DNA of 64,000 bases. It comes from CAZRKC01 sp964600665. Lineage in GTDB: Bacteria > Bacillota > SLNR01. Position 1 is the stretch's first letter, and the number at the start of each line of letters is the position of its first letter. A model generated the notes under the pieces. It was not told the DNA's origin. It did not search any database and worked only from the letters and a program-made list of their open reading frames with translations. Below, one piece after another: positions 46,732 to 53,014 of this stretch. The position numbers and the translations under genes were made by a program. Where the stretch lies: positions 12,871-76,870 of the forward strand of contig CAZRKC010000009.1 of assembly GCA_964600665.1 (NCBI GenBank). The letters run 5' to 3'.

Positions 46732-47562
46732 TTAAGCCTCCATTGTGATGCTTCGCTTGTTTACAACGATAACTTCAACTTTAAGCGCTTTCTTATCGGT
46801 GAAACATGAGCGACCTTCAACATCTTTCATTTCCCATAGAGCTTCATATCTACCTTCAAATCCTCTAGCGTTAAATGCTACTGTCAAACATACATCATCC
46901 CCGGGTTTAATTTTTGGTATTTCAATGATCTTGTCTTTTGCTTTAATTCTTATACAAGACTGGTTGGAACATTTAAAGTATCTACCTTCCCAAGTAACTG
47001 TTCCTGTATTTCTAATCGTCCACTGATGTTCGAAGTCTTCATAAAAACTCACGTCATGGTTTTGCTCTGGAACCTGGCTAATTACAAGGAGATCGTCACC
47101 CGGATAATAAGGAGCGTCACTTGCTATATCTGCGCCTGCTTCCCGTAACAATCGAAAGTACTCAGAAGCCACAATATCATCTACCTCATCGGAGGCATCC
47201 GACACGATGCTTTGAAACTGTGTGCACAACGCTCTTATAAACAAGCATTTGTTTTGAGTTTCACTTTCCGGTATACCAAAGTTTCTCATGATAAGAGGCA
47301 ATGATGAGTCACCAATGCGTTCATCAAAGAAATCTTTAAGGCTTTCAACATCGATGGGTTTTGGGAAACTATCCTTCATTTCCTGAGTGAAGTCTCTTGT
47401 ACCACCAAATATTTTCCTTTGGTATCCATCAGTACCATATGAAGGTTTTAAAGGAAAGAAACCACTTCCTGCGGCATTAAAGAGAGCCCCTATAAAATAT
47501 CCCTGGTTATTAAGTCCGCTTAATTTTTTATAAAGCCTCTTTGAAAATTCCGAAAAATTCAT
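46732..47562 (-). CDS. Protein with C-terminal NBR1-like Ig domain, first gene of the Hachiman operon
   Basis: This 276-residue protein has two parts. Residues 1 to about 155 are helical and of unknown family (FSEFSKRLYKKLSGLNNQGYF, IVASEYFRLLREAG). Residues about 170-270 match the NBR1/FW immunoglobulin-like fold: EDFEHQWTIRNTGTVTWEGRYFKC, IKPGDDVCLTVAFNARGFEGRYEALWEMKD. The tryptophans stand at the expected places. In eukaryotes this domain is a protein-interaction module of the autophagy receptor NBR1. Bacterial versions occur, with unclear roles. GGGAGG precedes the ATG. The gene probably supplies a sensing or accessory function to HamA/HamB. Confidence 0.75.
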   Translation of the reverse strand: MNFSEFSKRLYKKLSGLNNQGYFIGALFNAAGSGFFPLKPSYGTDGYQRKIFGGTRDFTQEMKDSFPKPIDVESLKDFFDERIGDSSLPLIMRNFGIPESETQNKCLFIRALCTQFQSIVSDASDEVDDIVASEYFRLLREAGADIASDAPYYPGDDLLVISQVPEQNHDVSFYEDFEHQWTIRNTGTVTWEGRYFKCSNQSCIRIKAKDKIIEIPKIKPGDDVCLTVAFNARGFEGRYEALWEMKDVEGRSCFTDKKALKVEVIVVNKRSITMEA

Positions 47563-47602
47563 TTATAGGGTTCCTCCCTTGGCTTTTCTATCAAATATCT
47601 AT

Positions 47603-47621
47603 TTGTACCATGCTTGTACCA
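47603..47621. promoter_or_regulatory. Tandem TTGTACCA operator-like repeats
   Basis: TTGTACCA occurs at 47603-47610 and 47614-47621, 11 bp apart, so both copies face the same side of the helix. A short inverted repeat, TGTCC/GGACA (47635-47651), follows. The region lies in the leader of the Hachiman operon and could be bound by its HTH protein. Confidence 0.5.
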
Positions 47622-47684
47622 CATGTCCCATATCTGTCCCTATTTAGGACAGACCTATCTTGAGATAATTAGCTTGTAAGATAT

Positions 47685-47747
47685 TTAGTTAGTTCTTGGT
47701 GATTATAAATAATTTAACAAATTAATTATATCACATTAACTAACTAA
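47685..47747. promoter_or_regulatory. Large imperfect palindrome with divergent extended -10 elements
   Basis: TTAGTTAGTT at 47685-47694 is the exact inverse of AACTAACTAA at 47738-47747, and the AT-rich centre (GTGATTATAA ... TTATATCAC) is nearly palindromic too. On the - strand TGATATAAT (47725-47733) is a good extended -10 for the defence operon. On the + strand TGATTATAAA is a weaker match for the prophage-side genes. It is the obvious shared control region between the two divergent units. Confidence 0.55.
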
Positions 47748-47826
47748 AATAACCTATTAAAGCGCAAAGGTGCTTATAGATGGTTATTAAAAGTCTAAAA
47801 AAGCTAAAAGAAGGGAGGGACTTGGT

Positions 47827-47982
47827 ATGAGCGAGATCAGAAACCTAGACGGTAAGTTAGTGTGCAGGATTGATGATGTATCGGGCATCGTTGAAATCAA
47901 AGTAAAAGATTGTATCACCCTGATTAAAGTCAATCCGGATGGTATAACGAAGGTCATCAATCGTAAGAACCCAGCAGCCTAG
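47827..47982 (+). CDS. Small conserved phage protein, function unknown
   Basis: This 51-residue ORF starts MSEIRNLDGKLVCRIDDVSG behind AAGGGAGGG and ends in TAG. Its beta-rich sequence (GIVEIKVKDCITLIKVNPDG) resembles a small protein found at the start of early gene blocks in clostridial prophages. A strong terminator follows, so it is expressed alone or limits read-through into the next genes. I cannot assign a function. Confidence 0.7.
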   Translation: MSEIRNLDGKLVCRIDDVSGIVEIKVKDCITLIKVNPDGITKVINRKNPAA

Positions 47983-48015
47983 ATAAAACTCAATAAAATA
48001 ATCCGCGAGACCGTC

Positions 48016-48066
48016 AGACGGCAGTGCGGAATACCTGTGAAGGTGTTCCACTGCCGTCTTTTTTTT
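48016..48066 (+). terminator. Strong rho-independent terminator
   Basis: AGACGGCAGTG with GGAATACCT, a GTGA loop, then AGGTGTTCC and ACTGCCGTCT make a stem of about 19 bp with one bulged base and one G-T pair. Eight T residues follow. It lies 33 bases after the small ORF and before the sigma-like gene, where it could act as an attenuator of the phage early block. Confidence 0.9.
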
Positions 48067-48131
48067 GTCTCTTCGGATAATCGGCGGCTCCCGCGGATTC
48101 AAAAAAATTTGAAGCCAAAGGAGCCAAGCGT

Positions 48132-48569
48132 ATGAGCAGATTTATCAGAGTTGGTAAAGAGTCGGTGCCCGTCAGTGAGGAGATTTACCGAGAGTACCAC
48201 AGGATGAGAAGGCGTGAGCGGTACATGGAAGAGGATATCAAGGTAGGCCGTATTGATATCGACCCTGAAACAGGGACGCCTACCTTTATCCCCAGTAAAG
48301 AAGACTCCATTGAACGACTCATGGAGGAGGGAGAAGACTTTGCTGATAAGCAGCAATCAATTGAAGACATCATCTGTGATAAAGCCACCCTACTAATCCT
48401 GCAGGAAGCTATGGCAGAACTGAATCGTGAGGAGCAAGATCTCATTCAATCCCTTTATCATAAAAACCTTACGGTCAGAGAGGTAGCCAAACAGGAAAAC
48501 ATCTCCCATGTGGCAGTGGTGAAGCAGCATAAAAAAGTTTTGGACAAGCTCAGAAAGTTTTTTATCTAA
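48132..48569 (+). CDS. Phage sigma-70-like transcription factor
   Basis: This 145-residue protein has a sigma region 4-type helix-turn-helix at its C-terminus (LNREEQDLIQSLYHKNLTVREVAKQENISHVAVVKQHKKVLDKLRKFF). Its N-terminal half is charged and acidic, without a sigma region 2. Proteins like this stand at the head of prophage replication modules. They probably activate early or late phage promoters. The ATG at 48132 follows AAAGGAG. Confidence 0.82.
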   Translation: MSRFIRVGKESVPVSEEIYREYHRMRRRERYMEEDIKVGRIDIDPETGTPTFIPSKEDSIERLMEEGEDFADKQQSIEDIICDKATLLILQEAMAELNREEQDLIQSLYHKNLTVREVAKQENISHVAVVKQHKKVLDKLRKFFI

Positions 48570-48572
48570 ATT

Positions 48573-48622
48573 TGGTTACCAAGCCACCCTCCCCATTGGC
48601 TAGTAAGTGAGGGGATACTCCC
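48573..48622 (+). repeat. First copy of a ~50-base RNA-like repeat flanking the antirepressor gene
   Basis: The sequence from TGGTTACCAAGCCACC to GGGGATACTCC recurs at 49385-49434 with few changes. It can fold: CCCTC pairs with GAGGG around the constant loop CCCATTGGCTAGTAAGT. In the other copy the middle pair is T-A instead of C-G, a compensatory change. It lies upstream of the ribosome site of the next gene. Confidence 0.65.
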
Positions 48623-48650
48623 TAACTAAAGCATGAGGAGGCTTAAAGAA

Positions 48651-49379
48651 ATGAACGAGCTAATCAAAGTGGACTACAGCAACCAAGAACCAACGGTATC
48701 AGGCAGGGAGCTGCATGAATTTCTTGAGGTGAAGACCAAGTATGCAGACTGGTTTCACCGCATGAGGGAGTACGGATTTACAGAAGGCATCGACTTCATA
48801 TTGGTTGCTCAAAAAAGAGAAACCAATAATCCCAAAAATCCCTACACCGATTACCTGGACCATCAGCTAACCATTCCCATGGCCAAGGAATTGTGTATGA
48901 TCCAGCGGACAGAAAGAGGAAAAATGGCCCGCTAGTATTTCCTCTCCATCGAAAAGGCGTGGAACACCCCGGAGATGGTGATGTCCAGAGCCCTGAAGAT
49001 GGCGGATCAAACCATCCAGCACCTACAAATTGAAAACTCCCGGTTATTGGTGGTCAACGCTAACCTCCAGCCCAAGGCAGAGTATTTTGACGAACTGGTG
49101 GACAGAAACCTGCTGACCAACTTCCGGGACACAGCCAAGGAGCTGAAAGTTCAGGAAAAGACATTCATCGGGTTCCTGATCGAACGGAAGTACATCTACC
49201 GTGACAAAAAGGGTCAACTCAAACCCTATGCAGACAAAAACAATGGGCTGTTTGAGATTAAAGAAGCGAAAAACGAAAAGACCGGCTGGGTAGGTACCCA
49301 GACACTGATTACACCCAAAGGAAGAGAAACATTCAGGCTGCTGCTAAAGGGTGTGCCAGCGCAAATGAAATTGTTTTAA
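48651..49379 (+). pseudogene. Phage antirepressor (AntA/KilAC type) with an in-frame amber stop
   Basis: Residues 1-94 carry the AntA/AntB domain (ELHEFLEVKTKYADWFHRM, LTIPMAKELCMIQRTERGKMAR). A TAG at 48933-48935 then interrupts it, and the same frame continues YFLSIEKAWNTPE and into a KilAC domain (LQPKAEYFDELVDRNLLTNFRDTAKEL, RETFRLLLKGVPAQMKLF). Relatives usually have glutamine at the stop, so a CAG to TAG change is the simplest cause. TAG ends other genes in this phage, so it is not generally reassigned. A second in-frame ATG at 48975 could make the KilAC half alone. Confidence 0.88.
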
Positions 49380-49384
49380 GAATC

Positions 49385-49434
49385 TGGTTACCAAGCCACC
49401 TTCCCCGTTGGCTAGTAAGTGAAGGGATTATTCC
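49385..49434 (+). repeat. Second copy of the ~50-base RNA-like repeat
   Basis: It is the same element as at 48573-48622. Here the stem is CCTTC with GAAGG, which keeps pairing where the first copy has CCCTC with GAGGG. It lies just before the ribosome site AGGAGGTGA of the next gene. Confidence 0.65.
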
Positions 49435-49453
49435 AAGGTGAGGAGGTGACCAG

Positions 49454-49642
49454 GTGAAAACGCAAGCGAAGGAGAGGGACAAACCAATGAAGCCAGACGC
49501 AAATAAAGAAATGCAGGAAGAAATGGTTGGCGTGCTGACGGCGATCAGCATTGTATCCAAAAGGTTAGCCAACCGGCTCTTACAGCTGGATGAAGAAAAG
49601 GAAACCGAACATGAGGCAGATCAACGCGAAAGGAGCAAGTGA
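49454..49642 (+). CDS. Small phage protein, function unknown
   Basis: This 62-residue charged, mostly helical protein has a short central hydrophobic patch (MVGVLTAISIVSKRLANRLLQL). The GTG start follows AGGAGGTGAC, an almost ideal ribosome site. It stops directly before metK with one-base spacing, so they are coupled. I do not recognise the family. Confidence 0.65.
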   Translation: MKTQAKERDKPMKPDANKEMQEEMVGVLTAISIVSKRLANRLLQLDEEKETEHEADQRERSK

Positions 49643-50860
49643 ATGAGTGAAAAACAGAGACCCACATATGTATTCACCTCTGAATCTGTGACGGAGGGTC
49701 ATCCCGACAAGATGTGCGACCAAATTGCGGACGCCATTTTGGATGCCATCTTAACAGAGGATCCAGAGGCAAGGTCAGCAGTGGAGGTCACAGCCTCCGA
49801 CGGATTTATTTATGTCTTTGGCCAGGTGAGAACCCAGGCCAGAGTGGACTACAAAAAGGTGGTCCGCGATACCGTGGACGGAATTGGCTACAGGGCAGAT
49901 GAACTGTCAACGGATGGGGAGTTTTACAGGATGCTCATCAGCCTAAACAGCCAATCGCCGGATATCGCCAGAGGCGTTGACGGGAAAGACATCGGTGCCG
50001 GGGATCAAGGGATGATGTTTGGTTATGCCTGCGATGAAACAAAAGAGCTGATGCCACTGACTGCTGTGCTGGCCCATAAGCTGTGCATGAGACTGGCGGA
50101 AGTGAGAAAGTCCGGAGAGCTGCCCTACTTAAAACCCGACGGGAAGGCCCAGGTGTCCATGGCCTATGATGACCGCCATATTCCCATGGGCCTCAAAACG
50201 GTGCTGGTATCAACCCAGCATACAGAAGATGTGGATATTACCAAGCTTCGTGCAGATGTGCTGGAGCAGGTCATTCATAAAGCAGTTCCCCGTGAACTGA
50301 TGGATGAAAACACAGAAATCCTGATTAACCCCACCGGACGATTTGTTCTCGGTGGTCCGTCAGCAGACTCCGGGTTAACCGGCAGGAAGATCATCGTGGA
50401 CACCTATGGCAGTAAAGGAAGACATGGCGGTGGCGCTTTCTCCGGCAAGGACGCCACAAAAGTGGACCGCAGCGGTGCCTACCTGGCTAGGTACGTTGCC
50501 AAAAATATCGTGGATGCAGGGCTGGCCAGGGAATGCGAAGTGCAAGTATCTTACGCCATCGGCATTTCTAAACCGGTGTCGTTTAACATTTCAACTTTTG
50601 GAACCGGGCAAATCTCGGATACAGTGCTAACCGATTTACTCTACCAGTTACTGGATTTAAGGCCCGGTGGCATCATCAAGCGCTTTGGCTTACGAAGGCC
50701 CATCTACCGGCAGTTTGCCGTCTATGGTCACTTTGGCAGAGAGAAAATGACCCTAAATGGCATCGAGACAGAGACGCCCTGGGAGCGACTGGATCTGGTT
50801 GATGCTTTAAAAAAAATAGCTTCAAAAAATATGGAAAGAAAGGAGCCCGATCATGAGTAA
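49643..50860 (+). CDS. metK: S-adenosylmethionine synthetase
   Basis: This 405-residue enzyme has the MetK signatures: FTSESVTEGHPDKMCDQIADAILDAIL at the N-terminus, GAGDQGMMFGYACDE, and GGGAFSGKDATKVDRSGAYLARYVAKN. It joins ATP and methionine to make SAM. It sits inside the phage early block, so it is a phage-carried copy. It probably feeds the phage DNA methyltransferase encoded at 62788. All motifs look intact, so the enzyme should be active. Confidence 0.96.
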   Translation: MSEKQRPTYVFTSESVTEGHPDKMCDQIADAILDAILTEDPEARSAVEVTASDGFIYVFGQVRTQARVDYKKVVRDTVDGIGYRADELSTDGEFYRMLISLNSQSPDIARGVDGKDIGAGDQGMMFGYACDETKELMPLTAVLAHKLCMRLAEVRKSGELPYLKPDGKAQVSMAYDDRHIPMGLKTVLVSTQHTEDVDITKLRADVLEQVIHKAVPRELMDENTEILINPTGRFVLGGPSADSGLTGRKIIVDTYGSKGRHGGGAFSGKDATKVDRSGAYLARYVAKNIVDAGLARECEVQVSYAIGISKPVSFNISTFGTGQISDTVLTDLLYQLLDLRPGGIIKRFGLRRPIYRQFAVYGHFGREKMTLNGIETETPWERLDLVDALKKIASKNMERKEPDHE

Positions 50861-51239
50861 AACCAAACTTGCACTGGATGTGGTAAGCGACTTAAAGTCG
50901 CTGGCTGAAAGCATTGAAACCCTTGTCCGGGCCATGGAAGATCAAACGGAACCAGTGGCAGAGGCACAAAAAGAACAGCCTGCATCCAACGCCAAGAGCG
51001 AAGGAAAATGTGCTGAAGAAAAAACATCAGAAACAGCCGACGTTTCAGCTGAAGAAAAGCAACCCCCAGAGAAGCAACCAACCCTCGAGGAAGTAAGAGC
51101 CCTTATGGCTGAAAAGAACAGAGAGGGCCACAGAGAGGCGGTGAAAGCCATCATCCATAAATATGGCGCCAATAAACTGACCGCTCTTGACCCGGCACAC
51201 TTTGCCCAGGTGCTAAAGGAAGTGGGTGAGATCAAGTGA
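50853..51239 (+). CDS. Phage early protein of unknown function (coiled, glutamate/lysine-rich)
   Basis: This 128-residue protein has a helical N-terminus (LDVVSDLKSLAESIETLVRAM), a low-complexity charged middle (residues about 30-75) and a compact C-terminal domain (TLEEVRALMAEKNREGHREAVKAIIHKYGANKLTALDPAHFAQVLKEVGEI). The C-terminal domain resembles those found in phage DNA-handling proteins next to DUF2800 genes. It overlaps metK by 8 bases and the next gene by 4, showing tight coupling. The role is unknown. Confidence 0.7.
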   Translation: MSKTKLALDVVSDLKSLAESIETLVRAMEDQTEPVAEAQKEQPASNAKSEGKCAEEKTSETADVSAEEKQPPEKQPTLEEVRALMAEKNREGHREAVKAIIHKYGANKLTALDPAHFAQVLKEVGEIK

Positions 51240-52372
51240 GTGGATCCAATCATGCACACTCCACCTACTCCGCTTCCGGAGCACACCGCTGGATGCCTTG
51301 CCCGCCATCCGCACAGTTAGAGCAGCAATTTCCTAATGAAACGAGTGTTTATGCGGATGAAGGCACTGCCGCCCATGACCTGGCAGAACATAAGTTGAAG
51401 AAAGCTTTGAAGATGCGCTCAAGAAAGCCCACCAGCCCCTATCACTCCGATGAGATGGATGAAATGATGGACCTTTATGTGGAGTACTGCTTAGACCTCA
51501 TTGAAAAAGCCAAAGAGAACTGCCAGGACCTTCAGATCCTGATTGAGCAGAAGCTGGACTTCAGTGATTATGTGCCAGAAGGCTTTGGAACCGGTGACCT
51601 GGTGGTGGTCGGCAGTGGAACCCTCCATGTGGTGGACCTCAAATACGGAAGAGGCGTGGTGGTATCAGCAGAAAGAAATCCGCAAATGATGCTCTACGCC
51701 CTGGGCGCCTTGTCCCTGTTTGAGATGCTCTACGATATCGAGAAGATTTCCATGACCATCGTTCAGCCCAGAGTGGACAACTTCTCCACTTATGAAATCA
51801 GCGTAGAAGAGTTACTGGCTTGGGCAGAAGAAGAACTGAAACCTAAAGCGCTATTGGCCAGTACCGGTGGGGGCGAGTTTTGTGCCGGAGACCATTGCCG
51901 CTTCTGCCGGGCCAGAAATCAGTGCCGGGCCAGAGCTGTAAAAAATTTGGAGCTTCTAAAGTATGAGTTTCAGGATCCAGCCCTTTTAACCGATGATGAG
52001 ATTTCAGAAATCATCGGTCTGGCAGAGGAGCTATCCAAGTGGGCCAGTGATATCTACACCTATGCCACAGCACTGGCTATTAACGAAGGCCGACAATGGG
52101 ACGGATTTAAACTGGTGGAAGGCCGGACCCGCAGAAAATACACCGATGAAGCTGCCGTGGCCGAAACCGCCAAGGCTTCCGGGTACACCGATATCTTCAA
52201 GCAAAGCCTGATTACCATCACCGAGATGGAAAAGCTCATGGGCAAGAAGAAATTCCGTGACCTTTTAGGAAATCTGGTGGAAAAGCCTGCCGGTAAGCTG
52301 ACTCTGGTATCGGAAATAGATAAGCGGGAAGCCGTGGATCCCATTCATGCAGAGTTTCAAGTGGAAGCATAG
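51236..52372 (+). CDS. DUF2800 protein, Cas4/RecB-like PD-(D/E)XK nuclease
   Basis: This 378-residue protein opens SASGAHRWMPCPPSAQLEQQF and has the nuclease core at about residues 120-175 (EGFGTGDLVVVGSGTLHVVDLKYGRGVVV, matching the GTxD and DxK pattern). A C-terminal cysteine cluster (CAGDHCRFCRARNQC) should hold an iron-sulphur or zinc site. It is the standard partner of DUF2815 in phage recombination and replication modules. The GTG start overlaps the previous stop. It presumably processes DNA ends. Confidence 0.88.
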   Translation: MSGSNHAHSTYSASGAHRWMPCPPSAQLEQQFPNETSVYADEGTAAHDLAEHKLKKALKMRSRKPTSPYHSDEMDEMMDLYVEYCLDLIEKAKENCQDLQILIEQKLDFSDYVPEGFGTGDLVVVGSGTLHVVDLKYGRGVVVSAERNPQMMLYALGALSLFEMLYDIEKISMTIVQPRVDNFSTYEISVEELLAWAEEELKPKALLASTGGGEFCAGDHCRFCRARNQCRARAVKNLELLKYEFQDPALLTDDEISEIIGLAEELSKWASDIYTYATALAINEGRQWDGFKLVEGRTRRKYTDEAAVAETAKASGYTDIFKQSLITITEMEKLMGKKKFRDLLGNLVEKPAGKLTLVSEIDKREAVDPIHAEFQVEA

Positions 52373-52442
52373 ATGCCCCATTATACAGCCAATCAAACCG
52401 CAGCTCCAAGGAGCTGAAATAAAAATTGAGGAGGATTTTATC

Positions 52443-52976
52443 ATGAGTAAGAACACAAAAGTGATCGTTCCCGGAAGATTTAGCTTTGTGAACATCTGGG
52501 AGCCAAAGAGTGTGAACGGGAGTGACCCCAAGTACAGCATTTCCCTGATCATTCCAAAGAGTGACAAACAGAGCGTCAATGCTATTTTGAAGGCCATCGA
52601 GGAAGCGAAAAAGGAAGGCGTCGCCAAGTTTGGCGGCAAGGTGCCTGCCAGTCTGAAGACCCCGCTGCGGGATGGCGATATTGATCGCCCGGACGATCCC
52701 AATTATGCAGACTGCTATTTCATCAATGCCAATTCCAAAGACGCACCTCAAGCGGTGGACGGAAAGCTGCAGAGTATTATCGATCGCAGCGAAGTCTACA
52801 GCGGCTGCTACGGCAAAGTGAGTATCAATCTGTACGCCTTTAATGTCAACGGGAATCGCGGGATTGCTGCGGGCCTTGGAAATGTTCAGAAACTGCGTGA
52901 CGGAGAGCCCCTTGGTGGCAAAAGCCGTGCTGAAGATGATTTCGAGATTGAAGAAGATGATGATTTCATGGCGTAA
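52443..52976 (+). CDS. DUF2815 protein, probable single-stranded DNA-binding protein
   Basis: This 177-residue protein starts KVIVPGRFSFVNIWEPKSVNGSDPKYSISLIIPK. It has the OB-fold-like core and the acidic tail (DDFEIEEDDDFM) usual in single-strand-binding proteins. It is found next to DUF2800 and phage DNA polymerase. It probably coats phage single-stranded DNA during replication and recombination. GAGGAGG precedes the ATG. Confidence 0.85.
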   Translation: MSKNTKVIVPGRFSFVNIWEPKSVNGSDPKYSISLIIPKSDKQSVNAILKAIEEAKKEGVAKFGGKVPASLKTPLRDGDIDRPDDPNYADCYFINANSKDAPQAVDGKLQSIIDRSEVYSGCYGKVSINLYAFNVNGNRGIAAGLGNVQKLRDGEPLGGKSRAEDDFEIEEDDDFMA

Positions 52977-53014
52977 GGCAAGTTCAAAAGGAAGCAACGG
53001 GAGGTGGTAAACCC

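Noticed and set aside
48651..49379. Stop-codon reassignment (TAG read as an amino acid) in the phage
   Set aside because: TAG ends the small ORF at 47982, the DUF2800 gene at 52372 and the HNH gene at 62096, where read-through would run into poor sequence.
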